A stretch of DNA of 64,000 nt from Knufia peltigerae (Eukaryota; Ascomycota; Eurotiomycetes; Chaetothyriales; Trichomeriaceae): NCBI GenBank assembly GCA_030247855.1, contig JAPDRN010000004.1, positions 186,001 to 250,000 on the forward strand, written 5' to 3'. Below the pieces are notes generated by a model, which saw only the letters and a program-made list of their open reading frames with translations, searched no databases and was not told the origin of the DNA. The translations under genes were made by a program, and so were the position numbers. Each line of letters begins with the position of its first letter. Position 1 is the stretch's first letter. Positions 1 through 11,225 of the stretch are shown here, piece by piece.

Positions 1-3000
1 AGACTCGTGTCAAGATTGGCCTGAACTCCAAGATGCCTTCTCGATTCCCACCGGCAGTCTTCTATACCCCCAAGGAACTTGGTGGTCTCGGCATGATCTC
101 CGGTTCTCATATCCTCATCCCTACCAGTGACAAGCGATGGTTCAAACAGACTGATACTGGCGTCACACACTATCGTGCTGGTATGTCTCACGACGAGGAA
201 ACGCTAATTCCCAACATCTTCCGTTACGTGGCCCCCTGGCAAAGTGAATTCATCGATTCACAACGTGTGTGGACCGAATATTCCCAAAAGAGACTCGAGG
301 CTCAACAACAGAACCGAAGACTGACACTCGAGGATTTGGAGGATTCGTTCGACAGAGGTTTGCCAAGAATCAACACCCTCTTCCAAAAGGATAGAAGCAC
401 ATTGTCCTTTGATAAGGGTTTCCGAGCCCGGACTGAGTTCAAGCAGTACCAGATCATGAAGAGCAACCCCTTCTGGTGGACTAGTCAGCGACATGACGGT
501 AAACTCTGGAATCTCAATTCGTACAGAACCGATGTCATCCAGGCACTCGGTGGTGTCGAGACTATTCTTGAACATACCTTGTTCAAGGCAACAGCATTCC
601 CGTCCTGGGAAGGTCTCTTTTGGGAGAGAGCTTGTCTTGCTAATGGAACTCTACTTCTGCGGTATGACGGCTCCAAGGTTGCAGTTGAAGATGTCAAAGA
701 GGGCGATTTACTTCTTGGTCCTGACGGTGGCCCTCGCCGCGCGTTCAATATCGTGAATGGCTCCGATCGGCTGTATCGCGTCAAGATGGGCTCTCTCATG
801 GAAGATCTTGTTGTGACCCCTAACCATATCCTAGTACTGCACCGGGAGAAGACTGAAGCCGTAATCCTAGAAAATTCTGCTGAGAAGGCCTCTGCCGCTG
901 ACCGCTTCGACACTGTTGAATTGACTGCTGCTGATTTTGCAGCTCTGGATTCGGCCGAGCAAGCGAGCTATCGACTGTTCCGATCTCCTGAATATGAGCA
1001 GAAAGTCCCCACATCCGGCACTCTGGCCGAGATACCGTCCCTTCTCGCGCGGAAGCAGACCTGCGATCGTCTCGTCCCGGAGATGCATGACTTCAAGATT
1101 GAAAGCATATCACTCGAAGCCGAGCCAATGGAATGGTCTGGATTCAGGGTCGACAAGGACCAGCTGTACTTGCGATATGATTATCTCGTCCTTCACAATT
1201 CTGGTTTCGAGTAAGTCCATCATATTTTCATCAGCCCAAAAGACTTATTCCCACATCCCGTCCCCCGAAAGTCTTCGGTTTCTTCTAAGAGGAGATCTTA
1301 CATGCCTGGCGTAGAACGCGTTTTGGCTAGACCTGAAGAGCTTCTTTCTCAAGGCTCCCTCGTGCTTTTCGCTTTTTTTGTGATCTAATACTGACTGACT
1401 TGACTACAGGGAATCGATGAAGTACAAAAAGCTCACCAACGCTCAGCGATCCGGTTTGAATCAAATCCCCAATCGACGATTCACTTTGTGGTGGTCACCG
1501 ACCATTAACAGAGCCAACGTATACGTCGGTTTCCAAGTCCAACTTGATCTCACAGGCATTTTCCTTCACGGAAAGATTCCCACATTGAAGATTTCATTGA
1601 TCCAGATCTTCCGAGCACATTTGTGGCAGAAGATCCACGAGTCTGTTGTCATGGATTTGTGCCAGGTATTTGACCAGGAACTGGAGCAGCTTGGTATCGA
1701 GACTGTACAGAAAGAGACTATTCATCCTCGAAAGTCATATAAGATGAACAGTTCTTGTGCAGACATCCTGTTATTTGCCAGTCACAAATGGAACGTCACG
1801 CGACCATCGCTTCTCTTTGATACCAAGGACCAAATTGAAGCCACTACTACAAACAAAATGTGGCTCGACGTCCAATTGAGGTACGGAGACTATGACTCCC
1901 ACGATATCGAACGTTACGTCCGTGCGAAGTATCTCGATTACACCACGGATAGCATGAGTATCTATCCTTCGGCAACTGGGTTGATGATCGGTATCGATTT
2001 GGCTTACAACCTTTACTCGGCTTACGGCCAGTACTTCCCAGGTCTGAAGGCTCTGGTTCAGCAAGCCATGGCCAAGATCATGAAGGCGAATCCTGCCCTT
2101 TATGTCCTGCGTGAACGTATCAGAAAGGGTCTTCAATTGTATGCCTCGGAAAGCACGCAAGAGTTCTTGAATTCTCAGAACTACTCCGAGTTGTTCAGCA
2201 ACCAGACTCAACTGTTCATTGACGATACGAATGTCTATCGGGTCACCATTCACAAGACATTCGAGGGTAACTTGACAACAAAGCCTATCAACGGGTAAGT
2301 CGTTATATATTCTCACTCGTGCTTAGTATTTACTAACTGGTTATACAGCGCAATCTTCATCTTCAATCCCAGAACTGGTCAACTCTTCTTGAAGATCATC
2401 CATACCAGTGTATGGGCTGGTCAGAAACGTCTCGGTCAACTGGCCAAGTGGAAGACGGCTGAAGAAGTAGCAGCGCTTATCAGATCCCTGCCTGTGGAAG
2501 AACAACCAAAGCAGCTCATTGTCACTCGCAAGGGTCTTCTTGATCCACTCGAAGTTCACTTGTTGGATTTCCCGAATATTTCGATTAGAGCGTCAGAGCT
2601 CCAACTGCCCTTCCAAGCCGCAATGAAAGTCGAAAAGCTGGCCGACATGATTCTGCAAGCTAAAGAACCACAGATGGTGCTCTTCAACTTGTACGATGAG
2701 TGGTTGAAGACCATATCGTCGTATACTGCCTTTTCGAGACTGATCCTGCTTCTGCGAGCATTGCATGTCAATACGGACAAGACCAAGTTGCTCCTGAGAC
2801 CCGACAAGACCGTCATTACCCAGGCCCATCACATTTGGCCTTCGTTGTCTGATGAGGACTGGGTCAAGGTTGAAGTGCAGCTTCGAGATATGATCCTGAA
2901 TGATTATGGCAAGAAGAACAATGTCAATGTCCAGAGTTTAACCAACAGCGAAATCAGGGATATCATTCTTGGTCAAGAAATCGCAGCGCCGTCAATGCAA

Positions 3001-3948
3001 CGACAACAAGCCGCCGAGATTGAGAAGCAACAACAAGATCAGCAGCAGTTGACCGCTGTGACCACCAAGACCCAAAATGTTCGTGGTGAGGAGATCATCG
3101 TGACGACGACATCTCAGTATGAGCAACAGTCGTTTGCGTCCAAGACTGAATGGCGTACTCGAGCCATTGCCACGACCAATCTCCGGAATCGTTCGAACAA
3201 CATTTACATCTCGAGCGACGACATCCATGAAGCCGAGGATGCTTACACATACATCATGCCGAAGAACACGTTGAAGAAGTTCATTGCAATCGCAGACTTG
3301 CGTGTCCAGGTAGCCGGATATCTGTACGGTTCATCACCGCCCGACAATGACCAAGTCAAGGAGATCCGGACGATTGTCATGATGCCTCAGGTCGGAAGTA
3401 CTCGCGAGGTTCAATTGCCTCACCAGCTGCCCCAACATGAGTACTTGAAGAGTATGGAGCCGTTGGGTATCATCCACACGACCTCGGGCAATGAAACAAG
3501 CTACATGACACCCGGGGACGTGACGCAACATGCTCGCTTGATGGCTCAACATTCGTCTTGGGACAAGAAGACAATCACTCTGACTGTGAGCTTCACGCCC
3601 GGATCGGTCTCGTTGTCGGCTTGGTCCCTCACACCCGCCGGGTACACGTGGGGTGCCAGCAACAAGGACACCCAGTCCGACAATCCTGTCGGGTTCTCGA
3701 CGTCGTTTGGAGTCAAGACGCAACTTCTCCTGTCGGACAAGATCAGGGGTTACTTTTTGGTCCCTGAGACCGAGGTTTGGAATTACAGTTTCATGGGCGC
3801 AGGATTCTCTTCGGTAGAAAAGAGACCGGTCTATGTCAAGATCGACACGCCGAGGCGGTTTTACGATGATAGGCACCGGCCTATTCATTTTAGCAGTTTC
3901 AATGAGCTGGAGGATATTTGGGCTGATAGGGAGGATGTTTTTGCTTAG
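1..3948 (+). CDS. prp8: Pre-mRNA splicing factor Prp8, C-terminal part, with mini-intein (5' partial)
   Basis: Core U5 snRNP protein at the catalytic centre of the spliceosome, acting in the nucleus. The reading frame is already open at base 3 and runs off the left edge, so only the C-terminal portion is here. Exons are 3..1210, 1410..2294 and 2349..3948. The introns (1211..1409 and 2295..2348) have GTAAGT donors, and the second has a TACTAAC branch point. The product matches Prp8 closely: SGFEESMK and NQIPNRRFTLWWSP after the intein, an RNase H-like domain from about 2350, and a JAB/MPN domain around 3235-3640 (MPKNTLKKF, GYLYG). It ends ADREDVFA, as the family does. The host protein is interrupted after FWERA by an in-frame intein (633..1199), annotated separately. 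It converges with the complex I assembly gene on the minus strand, about 325 bp away. Identity is very secure. Confidence 0.97.
633..1199 (+). other. PRP8 mini-intein (189 residues, no homing endonuclease)
   Basis: A protein intron encoded in frame inside PRP8. It starts at Cys1 (TGT at 633) directly after FWERA and ends His188-Asn189 before Ser+1 of SGFEES, the known PRP8 insertion site in fungi. Block A is CLANGT. Block B contains VVTPNH with Thr62 and His65. Block F is FRVD...YLRYDYLVLHN. The roughly 100 residues between blocks B and F are too short for a LAGLIDADG endonuclease domain and show no such motif, so this is a splicing-only mini-intein. All residues needed for Cys/Asn-type splicing (Cys1, block B His, penultimate His, Asn189, Ser+1) are present, so it is probably active. 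Excision would restore an uninterrupted Prp8. Confidence 0.95.
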
Positions 3949-4273
3949 GATTTCCAAAAAGGTTTTGGCGAGCATATTTTTATAGGCATGTATATGTACA
4001 TGAGCGGATTTTATGTTCTATGATAGTGTGTCATGCGATAAGTGTAGTCTGTATGGAATATGAACATGACTTGTGATATTGATTAACAAAATATTGACAA
4101 TGATTTGTACTCGTTCACTCGTATACTTGTCGAGGCAAGGTATATCAGTATGGTCTACTCTCGAGATACTCCGTTGGTAAGCGAAAGCAATACTACTTAC
4201 TGGGTACTCAATAGTACGACTATACGAGTACACGAGTGTACAGTACATTTGAAACAAAAAAAAACCAAAAAGA
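3949..4273. other. Convergent intergenic region, PRP8 / NDUFAF3-like
   Basis: AT-rich 3' flanks of two convergent genes. Nothing coding is seen. It holds an A-rich run near 4256-4266 and a near-match to the dispersed 9-mer at about 4168 (TACTCCGTT). Confidence 0.6.
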
Positions 4274-5191
4274 TCACAACCCCCTGAATCCCAAAGGGAT
4301 CATCAAGGCCGCGACCTGATCGACGCCTCTCTCCGTGGCGAGCAGATTGTAAGCGGCGGCGGCGTTGGGTGTGTCCATGACGTCCACCTTGATGCCCAGG
4401 TCCTCGAAGATGTGTTTCCGAGTTTCCTTGCTCAACATCCACAACTTTTCCCCGGTGCCGACGATGAGCAGGTCCGGTTTCGGGTACAACAAACCCAGGA
4501 CCCCCAACGACGAAGGGGGTAGACCGAGGGTGCCACGTCTGGACAGGAACGTCGAAAATCTCTCTTCTCGTCCCCTGGTGGTCTCCGTACTCGTCGTCGT
4601 CGTGTCGACGGTCGTACCCCACGGCGTCCAGACAAAAGTCTCACCGTCCAACAACATCACACCCACCCCCCCGTGGGTTTGCGTACCGTTGTTCAAATGG
4701 AAACCGTCGCGTGTGCAGGCGTCAATGGCCGTCGCCGGGACCGCCACGCCCGAACTCGTGAGTATGTCCATGGCGGAAAAGTCGGTCTGAGTGTCTTCGG
4801 TCGAAGCCGGACCTCGGTCGTGAGACTTGGGGGCTTTTGGGTTGATACGGTTCAGACTCGTGCTCGTACTTGCATTTTCCAATGTACCGGTCGTCGAGCC
4901 CGCGCCTGCGCCTGCCCCTGTACTTCCGACCGAGGTAGAATTCGAGGATACGTCTCGAACGGGGCGGCGCCTCGTGGACGAAGATTGAGGTTGAGATGCA
5001 TTACGAACCATGCATGTCGAAAATGGACGAGGTGAGTGTGAGGAAGTCAGAACAGGTGACGATGATGATGATGATGATGATGATGCGCAGAAACCGCCGG
5101 TAGAGGTCCGAGAGATTCGTAACGATAAGGAAGGTGTTGATGTAGTAGCTAGGCGCAAGACCCTGAGAAGGTCTACAGATGGAGCTCTCAT
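4274..5191 (-). CDS. NDUFAF3-like mitochondrial complex I assembly factor (DUF498/Mth938 fold)
   Basis: Predicted 305-residue protein of the NDUFAF3/DUF498 family, which helps assemble the Q-module of respiratory complex I in mitochondria. The conserved domain fills the C-terminal half: MDILTSSG, DGFHLNNG, VMLLDGETFVWTPWG, then LLYPKPDLLIVGTGEK and GIKVDVMDTPNAAAAYNLL. The first hundred residues are Arg/Ser/Thr-rich with few acidic residues, as expected of a mitochondrial targeting sequence. They include a poly-Ser run encoded by a (GAT)n microsatellite. I start at the ATG at 5191; farther upstream the frame crosses a GTGA repeat that looks like untranslated leader. A roughly 35-residue Thr/Arg-rich insertion splits the domain after the WTPWG motif. 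Family assignment is good; the exact start is less sure. Confidence 0.85.
   Translation of the reverse strand: MRAPSVDLLRVLRLATTSTPSLSLRISRTSTGGFCASSSSSSSSSPVLTSSHSPRPFSTCMVRNASQPQSSSTRRRPVRDVSSNSTSVGSTGAGAGAGSTTGTLENASTSTSLNRINPKAPKSHDRGPASTEDTQTDFSAMDILTSSGVAVPATAIDACTRDGFHLNNGTQTHGGVGVMLLDGETFVWTPWGTTVDTTTTSTETTRGREERFSTFLSRRGTLGLPPSSLGVLGLLYPKPDLLIVGTGEKLWMLSKETRKHIFEDLGIKVDVMDTPNAAAAYNLLATERGVDQVAALMIPLGFRGL
5061..5085. repeat. (GAT)8 microsatellite in coding sequence
   Basis: Pure GAT repeat of 25 nt. On the minus strand it encodes a Ser run in the presequence of the NDUFAF3-like protein, and probably varies in length between strains. Confidence 0.9.
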
Positions 5192-5885
5192 GACATATGC
5201 TCTTGCGAGCTTGGTGAGTGAGTGAGTGAGTGAAGCCCGCGAGAGAGAGAATTGACTCCCCCCAAGCTCAAGGTAGGTAGGTTCGTCGCGTAGGCTGATT
5301 CTCCTCCAGAAAGCTGAATGTCGCTTTGAAAATGGATTCGCCTGCAACGATGAGGAGACCAAAAAAGAAAAGAGAATTGTTCTCAATCACCGAGTCTACT
5401 GGATCAAGTTGGTATTGAGACTTGGAAAGTTGTTCATTACAGAGCACCCGGGGGAAAAAAAGGTCCATGACACGCAGCAAAGAAATGACTTCATAAATTC
5501 TTTGCCGAAGATGCACCAACCAGACACAACATAATTCGATACTCATTACGGAGTACTCAGTACTCTGTATCCCCTACCTACCATGTATCCCATACACCTG
5601 ATCCATACAATCACAAACCATTCGAGAACCTATGTAGTGCCTAGTACCTAGTTGTACCTGATACCTGGTAATTGAGATCACACATATTGATGTTCATCGA
5701 GGCATTGAAGTGGTAGAGTTCAAACTGATGGACAACCACACCCACACCATTTTTGTTTGGATGCTTCATCTAGCATGAACATGTAAAAATTATGGTCCCA
5801 GTATATCCTCGCAATGCAAAACCCTCCCAATACCAAAAGAATGTCAGTCAGTGCATATACACCCATATTGATGTCAACCTCAAAA
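5192..5885. other. Intergenic region with tandem GTGA and one dispersed 9-mer
   Basis: Promoter side of the NDUFAF3-like gene and 3' flank of the CRH gene. It contains a (GTGA) repeat at about 5214-5233, TACGGAGTA at 5547-5555, and a stretch with many TACCT/ACCTA words (about 5570-5670). No gene is seen. Confidence 0.6.
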
Positions 5886-7326
5886 CTATAGCACGCAAAG
5901 TCCAACCAAAGCAACGACAACAGCAAATAGACTGCCTCTCAGGACAGCCTCGCTATTGCCGCCGATCTGACCGGCACCATTGCTGCCTCCGTTACTTCCA
6001 CCGCCCTGGACAAATCCAGTTGATGCACTACCGGTTGCTGTAGCACTTCCGGACCCTGAATCAGTACCCGAAGCGCTGCTGCCATCGGAGTTGTTATCAC
6101 CACCACGCTGGCCGTTGTTGCCAGTACCACCACCGCTCAAACCAGGCACGCTCTCAGGATTGTTCGTCTTCGCAGAACCACTGGCGCTAGCAGAGGCACT
6201 CGCGTCGCCAGCCGACATGTTCAGACCAGTTGCCATAAATGACTTGAGGATCGTGTTATCGTTGGTAATCTCGACAGTATTGTTGGTCATGGCGTCGTTG
6301 TTGTAGACATATGACTTGCTGCCACTTGAGTTGGCACCGCTAGGAGGATTGTAGCATTGAATTGACACTTCATCGAAGGTGGCGTAGTAGTAACCATTCT
6401 CCATGTACGGGGAATTCCACTGAACAAGACCACCGGCCCATTGAATCGTACCCTCACCGTTAGTGGACAGACCACCAGGCCAGAGAGACAGCTGCACTCT
6501 GCATGGGGTTTGAGGGTATGAGTATCGGTTGGCGGTAGCGTTCCAGGTATCTTCACGGTTGAGGGTACGAACAACCTTGCCATCGATGGACCAGGTGATA
6601 GTATCGGGTTGCCAATCGATTTCATAATCGTGCATGTTTGCGTGCACGTCGGTCAAGCCAGTAGTGTTGCCACCGTTGTGATCTATATACGTCAGTACCG
6701 GCTTCCATTGCTGAATCCGATAAACTTACAGTCAGTGACACCCTGAGAGTAAAAGTTGGTTTGAGCACTCTCGAGTTCCACTCCGACAAATTCGAAATCA
6801 ATTTCGTCTTTAGAGTCACCCAAGAGAATGAACGCAGTCACGACACCAGCACCAGCAGCGGTGCTCAATCGAGCCCCCACTTTGCCATACCACACATAGT
6901 GTGTGCTGGCCAGGAGTGTTCCAACCGTTCCTTCGGCCATCGTAAGCAACACGGAGCCATCGTACTCGAGGGGTTGTCCAGAAGACACCCAATCTGCTTT
7001 GCTGGCATCTCCGAGATATTTGGTGTTCGGTACGATGCCATCGAGGTTGTCGAATTTGTATGTCTGAGATTGACAGACAGGCGCAGGTACACAGGCTTCA
7101 AGCGAGAAAGAGTTGACAGGATCGCAGCCACCCAGACAATAGGCGCCGACACCGCATTGGCCGTACTCTGCCTCAGTATTAGTATCGATGAGTCGTCTTT
7201 CCTGGCAGATGACATACGTGAACAACAAGGAGCATCCTCTGGGCATTGCGTTCCACCACCGCAGGAAACTGCAGCATATGCCGCAGGCGCCAAAGAGGCG
7301 GCTAAGAGCCAGAAGCGGCCGGCCAT
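5886..7326 (-). CDS. CRH-type cell-wall transglycosylase: CBM18 + GH16, GPI-anchored
   Basis: Predicted 447-residue extracellular enzyme that cross-links chitin to beta-glucan in the fungal wall (CRH family, GH16). Exons on the minus strand are 7326..7218, 7167..6730 and 6682..5886. The 50- and 47-nt introns have GTATGT and GTAAGT donors and TACTAAC/TACTGAC-like branch points. Order along the protein: signal peptide (about 1-19), a Cys-rich CBM18-like chitin-binding module (about 22-60, CGGGTQCPEDAPCC to YCLGGCDP), and a GH16 domain with the catalytic signature DEIDFEF (Glu158 nucleophile, Asp160, Glu162). A Ser/Gly/Asn-rich linker follows, then a hydrophobic tail (about 425-447) fitting a GPI-anchor signal. 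All catalytic residues are intact. Domain order resembles yeast Utr2 rather than Crh1. Confidence is high for family and exon structure. Confidence 0.93.
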
Positions 7327-10300
7327 GTCGTTATGCAGTCGTCAATGAAAGGAGGTCAAGAATCGGGTGGAAGAGAGAACGATGTATGACAGAACCCCGT
7401 CCGGTGGTAGTACAAAGAAAGGGCTTTCTTTCGTAGGTGAGCGAATGGGAGGAATTCGAGGAATGTTCTGAGGGTCTGGGGGAGATTGCTCGACAAAGAC
7501 CGACGGGTCACAACGAATGTGGTATTGTATGTAGCGAGAGTGGCACGTCTGCTGTAGAAAAGGACTTTAAAGAAGCAGCAAACGCTTGAATTACAGGAAA
7601 AAGTGAGATGGCAATGTACAACGATTGAACAGGTGAGAGTGCGTTGAATGAATAGCGAAAATCAGGGAAAAAAGGGCGCAGTCTGCACTGTTACTAACAT
7701 TATCTTTGGCCATGGCCACCGACTGACGCGGCGCGTGAAACATGTGAGCCTCAAAAGGGTTAGTCGGTCACGTGTTACTGCTGCTTTAGACTCTTGAAGC
7801 TCGTTCATTCGTAAATTAATTCTCCGGGGCACTTGCGATTGTGGCGCTGCTTTCAGGGGTAAGACACTAATGTGGCTAGTGTGATAACAGAGCCAATGGG
7901 AGAATATTGGACAAGGTCGGCACGGTTCGGAGGGAAGATCGTGACCAGGTGTTGCCCAAGCCATATCCATAGCAATGGCCTTGGAATGATACTTGTAATG
8001 GCCTGATGGTGTCAATGTACTTTGCATGTACAGCATGGCATCAAGACATAAACAACATCCTGTTCGCAGTGATAACTTGGGTTGGGAATGAGTCTTCCAG
8101 ATGGCTCTCAAGTGGAAAAGGTCGACGATGCATTAGACTGACTGATATGGTTATTTCCGTCGTTCAAGAGTATTCCATATGTAAAAGCTGCTGGGCTGGT
8201 CCCGAAGCATGGATGGCAGACCAGTTCTTCGACGCCCGGACGCAAATTGAATGATGGCTGGAAAATATTGTACATTCGACATGACTTGATCAGGGACTGA
8301 AATGGGGTGCTATGCAGAGCTCAAGTCGCAGCTCGTCTGGCCACTTCTTTCATACTGGAAAGCACCAAGGTGTGCGGTATATTTCGCGAACACCTGTAGA
8401 GGTGAAGTAGGCGAGGGCGATCATGAGGAGGCCACACCATAGTTCGACAGATCGATGTGGTGGGAGTGGAAAGTCGATACTTAACTCTCCCTTTTCAGTC
8501 AGTAGCACCTCCGATATCGAGGTATTGCTCGACATGAGCAAGACCAGTTGGACATACTTCAACTCAGTACCTCCCTAGACAGACTTTGCTAGCAACACCT
8601 GCAAATCTTTGTCAGAGCGCGACGATTCTAGACCTGGTGGAAGCTCTCCCAGTTAGTCAAAAGTGAAAGGGAGTCTGGAAAGATCTTTTTATTTTGCCTT
8701 CATATACCGGTGCACTTGAAAACACGACATCGTGGTAGCAATTTCCGAGCACGATATGGTGTAGATTGTGTCTCGCAAGAATCTTTACGAAGATAGTCAC
8801 GTAGCGCGTCAATGTCAGTCCAGACTTTGGTGAAAGAGTTTGCGAATTCGAGACTTTGACACATTCGGAATGTCCCGAGAGAAGTACATGTCGCGAGTAC
8901 GTGTACTCCGTACCAATGCATCTATCGCGTTCAAAGGAAGTGTCTCTTTTCGTTGTAGTGTCATAGACCGGGTCGGCTACGCCTACCTGTTCAATCACCG
9001 ATGATGAGGAATCGTGCAGAGTGAGACTCGTGTGTACTTCACCGAAGCGCCACTCAGCAACGATCAACGGAAGAAGTTCATGTGTGCGCTAACGCGCGAG
9101 CCTTGACAAGGAGATGGGCAACAGAACGCGGTTTGGGACGCCTTATCATACTCCGTACTCCTTGTAGCGTGTGACCGACGCGAGGGTGTATTAGGTTCCC
9201 AGCGACAAAGGGGCTTTCTCCAGGTTGTCGATGTGGTTGAGCTAGGGTTGAGAGTTGTCGACCGAATATGGTTGAATCTTCGTTGGGTACTCAAAGTCTA
9301 ACGTGGATTACGTCCAGTAGACTTTGTATGGTGCAGATGCTTGTTCGTCAAAGTTGATGACAAGATTGCGAGTTGCGCAGTGGCCAGCTGACGTCCCGTG
9401 TCGAAGCGCAATCGACTAAACGCATCTAACGAGTTATCGCTCGGTATGATCCATCATCATTGGTGGTGTATACCCCTTAGTATGGAGTGAGAGCGCGAGT
9501 AACGCAGAACATGCTCTGTCTCAGCGAGTCATTTCAGACCAGTGGACACCCGAGACAAGAGACCCCGATGCTTTTACCTCGGGCGTCGCTCGAACTCAAG
9601 GCATGACGCTCAAAATGCGATCGTACAGTACTGTAGACTTCATGCGTGGCGCACGTCCCCCTGACTAGGGTGGATGATTCTGGTAAAAATGTCTCGATAT
9701 TTAAAATGTGCTTTGGCGATAGTTCGTGAGCTATTGCGTAGGGGAACGGCGATTGGCAGTCTCGCGAGCTACGGAGTAGATGCAAATGCAAAAGAAATGA
9801 TGCCGTTGCGAAGGGCATGCCAACGTCGTCAGACTGACTTCGATGGCAACAGACTATGCTAAGCAACAGGATGTCATGCGGCCCGGTCTACCTAGTGACC
9901 CCTGCTTAGGATCATCCCTGCTTCATTGAATACGGAGAAGGTGTCAGAGACATGACAAGATTGCTTGATGGCGAAGCAACAGTGCCAAGCACAGACAAAC
10001 ACTGCCGATCGTCAGGTAGTCTGTGGAAAACTCGTTTGTAGAGACTGGGTTGGGTGGGAAGAGTCTCGAGTGGGAGTTCGCGTCGCCTAGTGAGATAATT
10101 CCTCGTGCTCTCGACAAATAGAGTCAGAGAGAGCGCGCGAGAGAGTGAGAGATGCCTCATAGAGAACAACTGGACCACGATATGAATGCTGAACAGTTGA
10201 GAGGCAGTGCGACGAGCCCTCACACTAGAGGTCGTCGCGTGCGCGGAGGGGCAGGACAGAGTAATTGCAGTCGAATCCAACCCCCCTTTCCAGGAGACAA

Positions 10301-11225
10301 GTGTGGCTCTAGGGTGGCGCCCTCCAGGGGAACCTCGTCATTCGTCATTTGCGGTCCTCGTTTTCTGCAGATTTCCAGTCTCCTGCAGGTCCCTGGCCAG
10401 TGGCTGAACGCCTTCTCCGTAATTTCGAGTCAAAGTTGACGGCTCTTCGCAGCGGTTCTGCCACTTCTTCCCAGTCCTGTTTCATCTTCAAATTCGCCCG
10501 AAAGGCTAAAAAGCTTGGTTTGTATCACCGAAGCTGAGCACATTCCACCGGCAGTGCGGAGTGCTCCATCGAAGGTCGTTGTAAGTCATACCTAGCGATG
10601 TTGTGTACCCTTGAGCCTGTAGATGCAGCAACGCGAGTGTGATTCAGTCAGATCAGAGCAATATTGAGATCCTGACCGATCAAACTAGGGATTTTCGCAT
10701 CTGTACTCCGTACGCAAAGTCGGAAATTATCCGTTCGTTACTTCGAACTCTGCCGAAAGGTTAGCAGGGAGATCAACAGCCAAGGTCGCTAGGACATCCG
10801 CAAAAGAAACGGCCTAGGTAGCATTTCCCTGCGACTTTGCTTGTTGAAGTTAAGTTCTTACGAGCCGCTATCAAAGCTCGCCGAGGTGGATCTGTTTGGG
10901 GGATGGTTTATCGTCGGGGCCATTGCATTTGCTCAAAACCCATGTCTCCTTGGGCTAACTCGATCTCTCGTGTGTGCCTGGGCTGGCCTGACCGGTTCCG
11001 GGAACTCCATAGGGTTGAACAAGAGGCGATCTGGATATGAAAAAAGAGATAAGGTCGGTCCTTCCCCCCTCTCCTTCGCGTGCTTGTTGGAAACTATCGT
11101 GTGTACCTGTCAACGTCAATTGCCATAAAGCTTCGCCTTACACAGTGATCTGCTTGCTTCGCCCTATCCTTTGCTTGAACAACATCCCACTTACCTCTTC
11201 GCCATCCCTCCCATTACAATTGACC
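7327..11225. other. Gene-poor intergenic stretch of about 3.9 kb
   Basis: Both strands hold only short open frames with no recognisable domain and no intron-linked extension. It contains four exact copies of the 9-mer (8904, 9149, 9770, 10704) and a CACGTG at 7769-7774. A pyrimidine-rich stretch (about 11050-11220) leads into the sulfotransferase-like gene. I see no transposon ends and no tRNA. Confidence 0.6.

Noticed and set aside
700..1130. Homing endonuclease inside the PRP8 intein
   Set aside because: The region between blocks B and F is only about 100 residues and has no LAGLIDADG-type motif.
7662..8111. Minus-strand open frame of 149 codons in the gene-poor stretch
   Set aside because: Composition is not protein-like and no family is recognisable. 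It lies in the upstream flank of the CRH gene.
8657..9067. Minus-strand open frame of 136 codons
   Set aside because: No family likeness, and it overlaps a copy of the intergenic 9-mer.
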